Shown here piece by piece: positions 1-11,321 of a stretch of 64,000 nt of DNA. The notes beneath the pieces are model-generated. The model was not told where the DNA came from, searched no databases, and saw only the letters and a list, made by a program, of their open reading frames with translations. The DNA comes from Gnetum montanum (Eukaryota; Streptophyta; Gnetopsida; Gnetales; Gnetaceae), in NCBI GenBank assembly GCA_015680685.1, contig MNCI01002286.1, positions 120,876 through 184,875 on the forward strand, in the 5' to 3' direction. The position numbers and the translations under genes were made by a program. The stretch's first letter is position 1; the number at the start of each line of letters is the position of its first letter.

Positions 1-770
1 GTGTGTGCAGTTCGGCCTAAATTGGAAGTGTTGGTAACTTTCCGTACACTAACTCATAGGGAGAGTGCCCTACAGGAAGTTTCCAAGTGGAGCGATAAGC
101 CCATAGGGCATCGTTAAGCTTGGTACTCCAATCCCTCCTGTATTTGCTAATGGTTTGGGTAAGGATCTTGGTGATCTCCCTATTGGTGACTTCGGCCTAC
201 CCATTGGCTTGGGGGTGATAGGGTATTGTAAATTTATGGGTGACCCCCAAATGTTGCATGAGTTTCCGAAAAGTAACCCCCGTGAAATGAGTCCTATTAT
301 TAGAAATGAGTGCATGTGGTACTCCAAACCTATTGACGATTTGTTGTTGGACAAATTGTGCGGCGGTGTTGGAAGAACAGTCAATGATGACTGCCACTTC
401 TGCCCACTTTGTACAATAGTCCATAGCTATGATGATGTATGCCTTTCTGTTTGACAGGGGTGTGATGGGCCCCATGAAGTCGATGCCCCAAATGTCGAAG
501 GGCTCCAATGGTTGGATCCACTGTTGAGGTCCCTCCAACCGTGCCGTCATCCCATATCCTTTTGGCATCGTTTGCAGGAGCAGGCGAACCATTGTGCATC
601 CCTAAAAATTATGGGCCAGTAATACCCTGCAAGTAGGATCTTAATGGCTGTGCAGCATCCAGCATAGTCACCCCCACAAGGACCCTCATGAGCATCTTGG
701 AGGATGCATAGTGTATCATCATTAGGGACACACCATCCAACTAGGCCATCTGTGCATACCTTGTAAAGAT
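1..770 (-). pseudogene. Integrase domain of copy A (partial, decayed)
   Basis: This is the integrase that would insert the cDNA copy into chromosomes. The zinc-binding (HHCC) region lies near 650-770 and shows a degraded H-x-GPCGG-like stretch. The catalytic core follows at 200-600, with WGIDFMGP carrying the first acidic residue and HPQANG near the end of the core. The second catalytic Asp is lost: the usual SDNGTHF-type motif reads SNNRTHF. The part nearest position 1 is the C-terminal region, cut by the window edge. The reading frame is open for about 130 codons in the core but is broken upstream. Confidence 0.85.
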
Positions 771-899
771 GGCCATTGATTTCTATGAAACGCTTGGCCT
801 TATGGAGAAACTGTTGTTTCTACTGATGGTTCCACTCCTTTGGAAACTCTTGGGTTGTGAGGTAGGTGAGGATGTGGTTGAACCAAGGGGATTCCTTGG

Positions 900-1440
900 G
901 CACTTGTGAATCGACTGCACTTGCGAAGAGGAGTTCATCTAGAAATTGGTTGGAGAGGGGCTCCCCCTCTTTTGTGTCATCCCATCGTAATTGAGACAAG
1001 TGGTCAGCTACTACATTCTCGGTCCCCTTCTGGTCTACCATGGTAAGATCAAACTCCTGAAGAATCACCAACCACCGGATGATGCGGGGGTTCACCGTTA
1101 GTTTGTTCATTAGGAACCGAATAACACTGTGGTCAGTATGCACGAACACCTTGTATCCGAGCACATAGTACCAGAATTTTTCCAAGGCGAACACCACTGT
1201 CATTAACTCCTTCTCGGTGATGGTGTAGTTCAGCTAAGCACCCACAATGCTACGACTTGCACAGTGGATATAATATGGACGTTTCTAATCATCACACTGT
1301 GTAAGCATGGCTTCCAAAGCATAGTTGGATGCATCCGTCATGATGTAAAAGGGCTTGGACTAATTAGGTTCTCGTAGAACTGGAGTTTTTACGAGTTTCT
1401 ATTTAAGCAATTGGAATGCAGATTCACATTCCTTGGTCTA
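900..1440 (-). pseudogene. RNase H domain of copy A
   Basis: This domain degrades the RNA strand of the RNA-DNA hybrid during reverse transcription. Visible landmarks in order are MTDASNYAL, EKELMTVVFALEKFWYYVLG, VFVHTDHSVIRFL and GTENVVADHLSQL, the typical run of Ty3/gypsy RNase HI after RT. The second half (820-1203) is open and the first half has stops. It lies between RT and integrase of the same copy, as expected for one Pol polyprotein. Confidence 0.88.
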
Positions 1441-1499
1441 GATGAACGGAGCATCCTTCTTTGTAAGTTCTACTAACAGCTTTGTGATCTTCGAGAAGT

Positions 1500-2230
1500 T
1501 TTCAATGAAGCACCAGTAGTAGCCAGTATGGCCAAGGAATGACCGAACATCTTTTACGGTGCTTGGTTGGCAGGTGATTCCTTGGATGACCCTAATCTTT
1601 TTAGGATCCACACTAATCCCTGTTTGTGAGATGCAATGCCCCAGTATAATTCCTTCTTGAACCATCAAATGGCTTTTCTACCAATTGAGCCGTAGATTCG
1701 TGTCTACACACCTTTTCAGAACCTGCTCCAGACAGTCCACGGCTTGCTCGAATGTGGCCCCATAGGTAGAGAAGTCATCCATGAACTCCACTACCAATCT
1801 GTTGCTGGAAGATGCTGAGGACAAGGTGTTGGAACGTAGCAGGCACATTGCATAGGTCAAAAGGCATCTTGTTGTATGGGAAAGTCCCCCATGGACTTGT
1901 GAAAGTTGTTTTGGCCTAGTCCTCTAGTGCTATTTAGATTTGGATTTGGTTATAACCACTATAACCATCCAAAAAGCTGTAATAGCGGTGCCCTGCGATG
2001 GTGTCCAACACCTGGTCCACAAATGGAAGTGGAAAGTGATCATTGAAGTTAGCCATGTTGAGCAACTGAAAATCAATATAGACCCTCCATTTACCACCTT
2101 TCTTCAACACAATAATGAGTGGGCTAACCCATTCACTATTCCCAATAGAATAGATGAACCCCACCTTTAGCAATTGTTCGATTTCATCTTTAACGACCTG
2201 CTTTAGTTTGGGGTTCAATCGTCTTTGTGG
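1500..2230 (-). pseudogene. Reverse transcriptase domain of copy A
   Basis: This is an RNA-dependent DNA polymerase of the Ty3/gypsy type. In order I see SEWVSPLIIVLKKGGKWRVYIDF (fingers), NDHFPLPFVDQVLD, YYSFLDGYSGYNQI (first catalytic Asp), SPWGTFPYNKMPFDLCN and FMDDFST (catalytic Asp pair). FMDD replaces the commoner Y/FVDD. The strand has a frame change near 1860-1930 and several stops, so it cannot be translated as a whole. The RT landmarks are among the best preserved in this copy. Confidence 0.92.
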
Positions 2231-2749
2231 TTGTCATCATGGCTTCATGGAAGGATCAATATAGATTTGATGCTGGCAGACCCTGGGATCAACTCTAGTT
2301 AACTCAGGATATGACCATGCAAATGTAGCATCCCATTTGTTTACCACCTTCAGCAATCTCTTCTTCTATTAAGGAGCAAGGATGGCATTGATAATTACTG
2401 GCATTCTAAGTGAGCTAGTAAAGACTTTAGCTCCAGGGGCTCTTGTTTGAAGCTCTTAGGGATTTGTAGCTTCCCCCAGTCATCATGGTCATCAACAGTG
2501 GAGACCTATTGATGAACCTCTTCCATTTTGTCCATGCTTTTAACGTAGGCTTGTACAAGCCCCTCAGACGATTCCATGCACAATGTGCTACTAGTAGGAT
2601 CAGCTGTCAGCCACTGGGTGCCCTCTTGGTTAGTGGCTGCTGCGTATAAGCACTGTTGAATAGGTGATTCCTTGGTACATCAACTGCATGCTTGAATGGA
2701 TATGCACTTAGCGGACCATAACTGCTGCACACAGTTACACCCTAAGTCA

Positions 2750-3190
2750 CTATACGCGATGAATGGAACACGCTTCTTCTTGATCTTCCCAAAAGGATTT
2801 TCCTTTGAAATTTCAAGGGACAAATCTCGGAGTCCTAGTTGTGCGTCCACTGCACTTAGCTAGGCTCTTCCCATGATGATTGGGAAGTTCCCCTTGCAGT
2901 TCTCCATACAGATGACCAGGAAATCAGCAAGATAGGACCACCCACAAATGGTGGTCACAATGTCCTCCACCAATCCCAAGGGAACGATGATGGATTGGTT
3001 TGCTAACTTGAGCTGAATGTTGCTCTTCTTTAGCGGGGGCAATATCTAATTCTTGTACATGTCATGAGAGATCAAATTGACCCCTGACCTTGAGTCTAGA
3101 AGAGCTTTTCATGGCTCATTCCCTACCACCTGAAGATAGATAAGGGGGCTTCTTGGATTAGTCAATTTCTAGGGAAGATGACCTGCCTTG
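2750..3190 (-). pseudogene. Aspartic protease domain of copy A
   Basis: This is the retroviral-type aspartic protease that would process Gag-Pol. The active-site region reads ALLDSRSGVNLI, where the family has DSG, so the Gly is replaced by Arg. Downstream are NIQLKLANQSIIVPLGLVED, ICGWSY.ADFLVI and the flap/terminal motif FPIIMGRA. The same stretch recurs in copies B, C and D. It ends in a basic linker (KIKKKRVPFIAYSD) before RT. Stops interrupt the frame. Confidence 0.85.
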
Positions 3191-3199
3191 ATCCAGTCA

Positions 3200-5657
3200 G
3201 TTATAGCATGTGTGAGCATGACCGTTTGGACGTTGGAGTATGGTTGGCTTGAAGGTTGCTCGGGTGGTGGAATAGTGGAGGTGCTTGTAGGTTCGGAGGC
3301 ATTGGCCATAGGCATATGTGAGGGTATGTTCAAATTATTGGGCTAGAAAAAAGGATGTTTTCGTGGCTTGGGTTCCAGTCCATTCAGCTGAGGTGCCGGT
3401 TGTAAGTTAACAGCCCTCATAGCGTTTCGTTGCTGCTGCTGTAGCGGTATTTCTCCCTGCATTGATGGAGTAGGTGGTAGCTGAGTGGGATGTTGTGGAG
3501 GAGTGGTAGGAGAAGGTGATGGAGGATAGAAGAGATGTGGGTTTTCCCTTGGGTTATGGAGATTGAGGTTAGAAATACTCCGAGGGGTGGTAATAACTTG
3601 GAAAGGTTACATGACTGGAAGAGTCCCTTGGAGAGACCAGTTGCTAAACGTAGTACCCATAGGAATTTAGCTATTTGTAAGGGTACTGCTACCTTGGAGG
3701 TGGCATCCCCCATGCTTGTGGGTGCTACCACTATTGGAAGTATTCGTAAGGTTGCAGTGGCACTCCACTTGGATAGTATCCTTACTATTGGTGGAACTAC
3801 CTGGGGTTGCCTTGTGGGTAAGGCAACCTTCGGGGTGTTTGTCTCTTCGCCAAGCGAGGATTCAATGCATACACCCCAGACTCTTGAAGATGTGACACCA
3901 CAAGGCAACATCCCTTAGGATGTTCATATTGGCATATGCCACATTCATCCTCCTCCTCGGTGTCAGAGTCTGCAACCTGGTCTGCTACAACAACTTTGCC
4001 CTTACCCCTATATTAGGCATGTTCAACTTTCTTCTTCTTGTGTTGATCACAGTCATTACCTTGTTCTCTAGACTCTTCTGCAATTTTTAGCATACTTTGG
4101 AATTTTTCGTCTAAAGAGTCCCACATCTTATCAACCTTTGTCGATATTTTAGATGCAAACTTATGTAATGGCAAGGTCTTTCGATTCACCACTGCTTCTA
4201 GTGGTGATTTCTCCTCCTCATCACAAAATTGGACTTCCCTTTTTTTGAGAGAAGGATCCTAGTTGAATTCTTCTACACTCTCCTTTTTTATAAGTTCTCC
4301 TTCCTCCTTGGCCACCTGTTCAATGAGGTGTTGTAATTGATGGGCCCTTAGCTCCGACAGTCGTCCCTGGGCTTACACGCCAAGGGCCTTTCACGTTTCA
4401 AAATAGAGCCCATCAATGACGTAACAAAGTTGTGCCTGTTGAGAGTAGCCATGACCAGGACACCAATGTAGCAGTGAATAGTATCTACTCATGGTTGCAT
4501 CCAAGGGTTCATGATTGCCTTGTTTCCACCCTTGGATCTGATGCCTCAGGTTCACCACTCTGGAGTACGTTTAATACTTGTCATTGAAAATTTCAAGCAT
4601 TGTACTCCATCTTCTGATTGATTCTAGCTCCAAGGATCGGTACTAGTTTTTTGCTTCCTTGATGAGTGTGCGAGGAAATGTTCTGCAGGGTGCAGGCATC
4701 ATGGAACGCTTGCAGATGGGTCTACAGATCATAGTTGTATCCCCCTTCAAATTTGGGGATGTTGTTCATATCAACGCACTTGATCTGACTATCCTTCACG
4801 TGCCTACTAGGGATTTGAACTACCTGAGTGATCTGGAGCATGCTCTGAGTAGCCAACAATGGCTCATCTGAGTCATAGTGCTGCGGAGGACCATGATGTC
4901 TATGACGATTCAGGCTTCTCCTCCTTTCATGTTGACGAGCATTGCACGATTAATCGTGTGTTTCCTCATGTTGTTCCTTCTGAACCTTTTTACCATCGTC
5001 ATTTCACTCCTTTCTACCCCGGTTACGATCCAAGCCTGAGTTGGATGAAGGTGTAGGAGAGTAAGAGGATGGAGAAGAAATAGAGGTATCGCCACTACTC
5101 CGGTGTCGATATTCCCCTCTACCTTGATGACGGTCTCAATCAGCCTACCCATCCTTGCTATGTGACCCTCCATCCCCTTGAGGATCTTGGTTACTTAGAG
5201 GCTTTTTCTGAATGATAGATTGGAGGATCTGTTGCCCCAGGGGAAGTTCGGTTGAATGGGTATCATGAAAGATGGGATCCCCATCGTCCTGTAGCACTTG
5301 CAAGAATAAGGGGTTACTGAATTATTTCCCCTTCAGATGTTCATATCTATCCATTTGCTACTGGTCTTGTGCTCATTGAGCCTTAGTGGGATGATAGTCT
5401 CGGTAGTCATGGTCCTCCATGACATACTCCACTCCATGGTCCTGGATGCCTAGTTTGCCAAGATTGTGAAATAGCATCGCAGGAGCCGATTGATCTGGTG
5501 GTAGTACAATGTTGTCCTCCATGTCCCGCCATCGTAGATGCTCATCCTGATGTAGGACGAAAGTGAAGTCAGGGACATAATCATCGGGATGCCTATACAC
5601 CACCTGACATTCTTGTGGCACTGGTGTGTTGGATACCTCTCTCCTATGAGAAGACAT
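3200..5657 (-). pseudogene. gag of copy A (decayed)
   Basis: This is the structural capsid-nucleocapsid gene. The start is placed at the MSSHRREV methionine (5657) because copies B, C and D start with the same MSSSHK/R at the equivalent place. An N-terminal region has YRHPDDYVPDFTFVLHQDE..WRDM..NIVLPPDQ. A charged Arg/His/Ser-rich stretch follows, then the capsid-like core near 4700-4850 with MNNIPKFEGGYNYD and LQAFHDACTLQNI. A zinc-knuckle variant CGICQYEHPKGCC lies near 3920-3960. A Pro/Gln-rich tail (3400-3900) leads to the protease. Stops and frame changes are scattered through it. Confidence 0.85.
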
Positions 5658-5804
5658 ATTGGATGTTAGATGGTCCATGTAATCGGTGTATCTTACTATT
5701 TACTTTAATCCATCTAACATGCGTAAATGTTTCTATCCTGGGTCTGTTCCAATAACTTGAATGATAATTTCACTAAGGTTAGATGACTCATGTAAGACTA
5801 ATAG

Positions 5805-5822
5805 GCCCCAGCAATGACATTA
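5805..5822 (-). other. Primer binding site of copy A (tRNA-Asp type, degraded)
   Basis: It lies directly inside the 5' LTR. On the minus strand it reads TAATGTCATTGCTGGGGC, which matches 11 of 18 bases of the complement of plant tRNA-Asp(GUC) 3' end (TGGCGCCGTTGCCGGGGA, from memory). Better preserved copies in K (14/18) and in C, D and H (13/18) support the same assignment. Confidence 0.65.
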
Positions 5823-5823
5823 A

Positions 5824-6789
5824 TGATGAGCGGCTAGGTACCCCTATGCCCAACCATACGAATCATGGGCATTCACACGTGACTCAGTCAAATTCCATAG
5901 ATTGTAAGAACTTAACATAAACTAGACTCTAACCAGAAAAACCTTGGGTTAGAACGGTTGTTGCCTTTCTAATCTCACTTGTGATGTTCTATTTGCGATG
6001 GTTAAGTGAGATTAAGGCTAATGATTTTTATAGCTTTATACTTATCTTTTGGCGTCTAATTAAAGTATGGAAAGTAAAGAATGAACTATTTTCTAATCTA
6101 TAATTATCCTATTTTTTTTTCTAACTATTCCTAGCATAAGTATCCGATCCCATCTTCCGGGCATGTTCTGAGCCTCCCCTAAGCACTTCTGGGTTACCAG
6201 ACATTAAGCGTCACTAGGTTTACTAGATATTAAGCATCACTAGGTTACCAGACATTAAGCATCACTGGGTTTACCAAGTGTTGGATTTACGTTTGAGATG
6301 GTCATACTTATGGCCTTTACGAACTATAAAGGAGCGATAGTGATGAAAATAACAATAACAGAAACTTAAGTAATTAATAAGCAATTAACAAAGCATAAAC
6401 ATATTAAACTACTGAATGCATAAAATGGCTAAGTCCAAATGCTACAAGAAATTCTTGAAGAGTTTATCTTTATTGCCATCATGCCATTGGGCTTAGATAC
6501 ATCAATGCTCGAATAAAGAGCCGATCACTTTTCTTACACCTGCTACGGGCACTTGGAAAATATTCTATCTCTTGCAGGAACAAACTGTAAGAGCTTCGCT
6601 ACAACTAACTAAAAAGGTACCTAAATGAGGCAGAAGGCCCTCTTATTTATAGGCTAAAATAGGCTCCACATAAACAGGGCCACATTGATGCGTGGAAGGC
6701 TACGTCGACGGGGCTGCGTCGACTCAGCAGCATATACGCGGCTTCGTATACACGACCTAGTCGATGCATCGACTAATGACACTTCATCA
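5824..6789 (-). repeat. 5' LTR of copy A
   Basis: On the plus strand it begins TGATGAGCGG and ends ACTTCATCA. A TATA-like CTATAAATAAG on the minus strand lies near 6636-6652. Between the TATA and the outer end (6690-6780) sits a block rich in GTCGAC/GTCGAT palindromes. Near 6191-6285 there are three and a half copies of a 25-26 bp unit (GGTTACCAGACATTAAGCATCACTA-like), present as one or two units in sister LTRs. At 966 bp it is the longest LTR of the family here. Confidence 0.9.
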
Positions 6790-8700
6790 CCTTCCAAATG
6801 CTTTTGAAGAAATGACACTCGAAAATGATGATAGTATGGGGAGAGAGGATCCAATTAACGAAATGGATTCCTTTCCAAAAGGGCTTATTTTTGAGAAATG
6901 CTTGTCGAAGCCTTAATTGGAGAAGACTCCCAATAATGTCTCGAGCATCCAGATGCTAAACCAACCACTTAGTGACTAAGGTGAGCTCCTATTTGAAAGA
7001 ATTCAAAAGGCTTAAACCACCCCTATTTTTAGGAAGAGTAACAATATTCCAAGCAACATAATGGAAACCTTTTTGGGAGTCTTTAGATGACCACATGAAG
7101 TCTTAAAATAATTGCTCCAACTTTTGATAAGTAGCTTGGGAGAGAGCCCAACACAAAGAATAATACACATGAGTAGAAGCAAAAATAGATTTACAGGCAA
7201 GGTACTTGCCTGTAAGAGTGAGGGGTTTAGTCTTCCATTTTTAAATTTTTCTTTGAATCTGAGAAATTACTTGCTCCTAAAGAATTGAAGTAGGACCTCT
7301 AAAATGGAAGGGAATTCCCAAAATCTTAATGATATCTTGGTCTTGAATAAGCTTCCATTTATAGTTAGGCAAATGACTATAATTATTGTGAAACTATAGA
7401 CAAAAGATTTACTCCAATTTATAGTGGAGCCACAGAGAGAGCAATATTGCTCCACCCAAGATAAGAGTCACTGTACATTAACAACAGTGTTTTGAATGAC
7501 GAAAAAGAAGTCATCAATGAAATGCATATTAAGAAGCTAATGTTAAGGGGAAGAGAGGTGAACCCCAAAGATAACCTTATTCTAAATATCATAGTTTAAT
7601 TGATAACAGAGGAATTCAGCAACGATGATGAACAAGTAAGGGGTAAAAGGACATCCTTGCTACACTAACTTATAAATAGAAAAGGGAGAAGTGATACTAA
7701 AGGTAGTAGCTATTCTTGCAGTAGCATCTGAGAATAAACATTTCATCATATGTAGATACTTAGGATGAAAACTAAGTTTAGTCATGGTCTTGATAATGAA
7801 GTCCCACTTAATATTGTCATAGGCCTTTGCATTATCAAGCTTCATTAAGAGAATATCTTGACCATCATTCTCCACCCACTGAAGACCTTCCCAAATAATG
7901 ACCACATTATTTGAAATGTATCTACTTGGAACAAAGCCTATTTGCTAAGGGGATATAATATGACAAATAATTTTCTTCAAACATAAGGCTAAGCACTTGA
8001 TTCATATTTTGTATACCATGTTAAGAAGAGTGATGGGTCACCAATTGGATATACAAGTAGAATCGCTAGATTTAGTAAGAAGAAGAATAATCCCTTGATT
8101 TAAATTTGGCCCTAGGAAACCACTAAGGGTAGCCTCTCTAATGACTTGGGAGAGATCATTATCAACCAAATCCTAATGATTTTGAAAAAATTCAATAGGA
8201 AAACCATCATAACTAGGAGCCTTCATGGAGCTTAGTTTAAAATAAGCCTATTAAAACTCAACCTAAGTAATATCAACTTCTAAAATTTGCAACATAATAG
8301 AATTTACTATACTAGGATAATTAAGAGTAGCGGCCTCGAATGATGAGATATCCATAGGGGTAGTAACTTCGAAATGCTTCTTGAGATATGAAAGGAGACT
8401 GTTGTGGTTAGTATCATCACTAGAAAGTTTGTCTAAAGAGGGTGCAAGTGTAGAGCTATTTAAATACTTGAAAAATTTCTTACAATGTTCATTTTGAATA
8501 TTTAACCAAGTAAGTCTGCTCTTTATTAAGGCACTTTGTGCCTTGTAGATGTTCCATTGTTGGAAGGTTGAGCGGGCTCTGGCTAACTTCCCATGAACTT
8601 GAGTATCAAAAGGATCTTGAGCTAATCCTTTAGCAAGGCATTTAGTAGTGGAGTAGATGTTGTTATACTCTTGTTTGGCATGAGAGGCCACTTCCTTACC
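6790..8700 (-). pseudogene. L1-type LINE ORF2, reverse transcriptase part (decayed)
   Basis: This is a non-LTR retrotransposon on the minus strand. The pre-RT linker (8263-8691) has LTWLNIQNEHCKKFFKYLNS, like the W..GD.N.KFFH segment of plant L1 ORF2. RT motifs follow: YDGFPIEFF, a degraded NWRPITLLN, IGFVPSRYISNNV, LLMKLDNAKAYDNIKWDF (first catalytic Asp), QGCPFTPYLF and FIDDFFF, where Y/FADD is expected. The thumb and start of the zinc region run on to 6790, where copy A begins, so the LINE tail is cut or separated by A. Many stops. Confidence 0.85.
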
Positions 8701-9770
8701 ATATTAGCAGGAAAAATTCCATACTCTACTAGTAGCACAATGCCACCATTAGTTCTAGCCCAATTGACTTGAGGGCCTAAGTTCAGCATTCCAAAGGTTT
8801 GAGAAAAGTTTTTGGGTGGGAGAAGAAGAGGAACACTTATAGTGTAACCAAAAAAGATGAAAATTATGTCTACGGTAACTACTGTGAATCTACATAGACA
8901 TAGTGATGGTAAAATGGTCTAATAAGGTTGCATGTTGATGAACAATAGTAGCAGAAGAAGCCTACTAGAAGGAAAGAGTGGAAAAATAAAACCTATCTAA
9001 CTGTCTGTAGATGTGAGCTTGCCCAAGATGAAGATTACTCCAGGTGAAGTTGTGAAGAGGATCACTAGTAGTAGCATCAACACCACCAAAAAGATAGAAC
9101 CTTTTCTTAAAATTTGACCATGACTGATACTTGCAATTTCGAAGTTGAAAAAAGACCCCCTAGTTTATCATATTAAAATCACCACAAAAAATCCAAGGTA
9201 CAAAAGAAAGAGAATGGACTAGTTCCTACCATAAAAGGGCTTGTTTAGTAGAGTCATTAGGGGCATAAATTGAACAAACATTGAAAAGTTCCTATGAGGA
9301 GGAGAATATAGCGCAAGACACTTTGTGGCCAAAATCAGAACTACATTGAATGATTTTTTTCGTTCCAATAAGCTAAAGGAAGAATGGTTGATCCACCTTT
9401 TCCACACACATGGGAAGCAGTAAGAACTAATGAGTGAGGAAGAAACCAATGGGTTGAAAGAGATAGATGTTTGGCTTTTATTTTAATTTCTAGAAAAAGA
9501 ACAAAATCAAAAGCAACATTTACACTAGAGAGAAATTTGGTTGCATGTTTACATTGAAGTCTATTAGTTAGGCCTTAGACATTCCAAGATAAGAGATTCT
9601 TGGGGAAGCAGAGGATGTTTATAATGAAAGGACTTTAGAAGATTCTAGATTCAAAGTATCAACTTCCATTGTGTGTGAAAAAATGGCAAAGGAGTTGCTT
9701 GTAGTAATAGGCAAAGTAAGATTGTTCATAGGAGGAGAAGTAAAAGGTGAAGCTATAGTGGAGGATGCAT
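8701..9770 (-). pseudogene. L1-type LINE ORF2, endonuclease part (decayed)
   Basis: This is the apurinic-like endonuclease (EEP fold) domain that nicks target DNA for LINE insertion. On the minus strand near 9560-9600 I read LLSWNV.GL, the usual first EN motif, then FVLFLEIKIKAKHLS (a weakened LQET/EIK motif) and CGKGGSTILPLAYWNEK near 9370-9430, which resembles the GGG-hydrophobic segment of LINE EN. The frame is interrupted and the C-terminal D/H motifs are not convincing. Sequence upstream (9610-9770) may be the end of ORF1 or a leader; I cannot tell. Confidence 0.6.
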
Positions 9771-10613
9771 TATCTCTTTATTGGTATTTATAGTGGGATG
9801 AGACTAACAAGCATGCTAATTTTCATTACTTATAAAATATGGCATACCTAATGCATTATGTCTTAATGGCATACCTAGCTCATTAATATGAGCATGGTTT
9901 AAGGAATGAAGGCCTTAAATGGGAAACAATTGTTTTGTAAGAAACAATATATTTTTAACTAAGCATTAATGAAGTCATTCTTAGTGATAAGCCCACTTTG
10001 TTTACTAACTCTTTTTGTATTTGAAATTATCTTTAACCAATTATTTTCTACTCTATTTGGAAGCTTTAGTGTGCACCTTTCTTTATGAGTCAAATACTAG
10101 ATTCTCAAGATGTCGCTTTTTAGCTACAACTTTAGGTAAGAAAACTTCCCAGTGAAAGTTGAATAATTAATTTGTTTTCTACAATATTAATTTCTTTTTC
10201 TTTTGGAGGCTCAAGGGTAGGAAGCTTTTAGCTATTGTTGTTATTTGTTATTTATTTCTGATTGATGTATTTTTTTATCTTTAGAAAGAGTTTTCTTCTT
10301 CTCTTTATAAGAAACACTTCAAAAATATATATGTTTAGACTATGCTATCGAATAGATAGCTAGTCCTAGAAAATAATTGTCGAATCCTTCATCTATCTTA
10401 ATGGGTTAATTCATATTGATGGAATAAAGGTACTATGTTGATAAACATACTAAAAAGACAAGTGTAAATTGGGTTTCAATTCCAAAGGGATGTGTTGGAA
10501 CAAATGCCAACTTAGGAACATGATAAAAATACATGTACAAGCTATACAATAATGTAGATAGCCATAGAAAATAATTGTCAAATCCTTCATCTATTTGAAT
10601 GAGTTAGTCCATC
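9771..10613. other. AT-rich spacer without recognisable gene
   Basis: Between the LINE and element C I see no coding domain, RNA gene or transposon end. The right part holds a duplicated segment described separately. Confidence 0.5.
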
Positions 10614-10618
10614 TTAAT
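10355..10618 (+). repeat. Partial tandem duplication at the insertion site of C
   Basis: The stretch from GATAGC at 10355 to about 10418 recurs at 10557-10618 with few changes (AAATAATTGTC.AATCCTTCATCTAT), a period of about 202 bp. The second copy is cut by C and resumes at 39847 (GGAATAAAG...), matching the continuation of the first copy at about 10420. This confirms that both flanks of C were once joined. Confidence 0.75.
10614..10618 (+). repeat. Target site duplication of C, left copy (TTAAT)
   Basis: TTAAT directly precedes the C 5' LTR and is repeated exactly after its 3' LTR at 39842-39846. Confidence 0.9.
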
Positions 10619-11321
10619 TGATGAGTCATGTTTTCTTGGGTTTCATTAACGAGGCCTTGTCGACATGGCCCCATCGACGTGTGATTTGATGGGTTGGCAT
10701 GGCCTTGTTGATGTAGTGTTTATTTTCACCTATAAATATGTGTTCATCCACCTTGTTTATGACATCTTTGATCATAGTTATAGTAGATCTCTCGTAGTTT
10801 TCTTACTTGAACGTTAGAATATTTTTCTACGTACCCATAGAAGGAGTCAAAGAGTCTATGGATCTTTATTTGAGCACTATTGTACCTTTGCACAGTTGTG
10901 TGTGTGGAAATAAGGATGAGCTTTCTAATAAACTTTGTAGCACTTTAAACTAGATTAATTGTTTATTTATGCATTTAATGTTTTATGCAATTTTATTTAA
11001 TGCTTTAAGTAATTAAGTAATCAATTAAGCTAAATTAAATAGTGATTAATTAAGCACATAAATATAACCACTTTGAGCATATGCTTGGTGCTTGGTAATC
11101 CTAGTAATGCTTAATGTTTGGTAACCTAGTAACATTAAAGGTGTTTAGGATGTGTACAACCAATGGGAACGGATGCTTATGTTATGATTAGTTAAATGTT
11201 AGCCAGTTAGATCAAAATAACAATTAAATTATTGTATTTGTTATTCTTTATTCTTAGGCAACCTAAAACATAAAATGTAAAAATGATAAAAATCATATGC
11301 CTCAATTGCACTTAACCATAC
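10619..11321 (+). repeat. 5' LTR of C, first part
   Basis: It starts TGATGAGTCATG and matches the C 3' LTR from 38984. A GTCGAC/GAGGCC palindrome block lies at 10648-10690 and a TATA-like CTATAAATATG at about 10730. It is interrupted after CTTAACCATAC by element B and continues at 18362. Confidence 0.9.
11317..11321 (+). repeat. Target site duplication of B, left copy (CATAC)
   Basis: It is repeated exactly at 18357-18361. The uninterrupted sequence is seen in the C 3' LTR (CTTAACCATACCTTTGCATTT). Confidence 0.9.

Larger units (their letters stand above)
1..6789 (-). mobile_element. Ty3/gypsy LTR retrotransposon, copy A (left end outside window)
   Basis: On the minus strand, reading leftwards from the 5' LTR (5824-6789), come a primer site, gag, protease, RT, RNase H and integrase in the usual Ty3/gypsy order. 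The rest of the integrase, the extra ORF and the 3' LTR lie beyond position 1. Every coding domain has stops and some frameshifts, so the copy is dead, but domain order is undisturbed. It abuts LINE sequence at 6790, and the candidate 5-bp target duplication there (CCTTC) cannot be checked against the missing left end. Confidence 0.9.

Noticed and set aside
155-454. Open frame on the plus strand
   Set aside because: Antisense to the integrase core of A; codes for nothing recognisable.
3535-3918. 127-codon plus-strand frame
   Set aside because: Antisense shadow of the Pro/Gln-rich gag tail of A.
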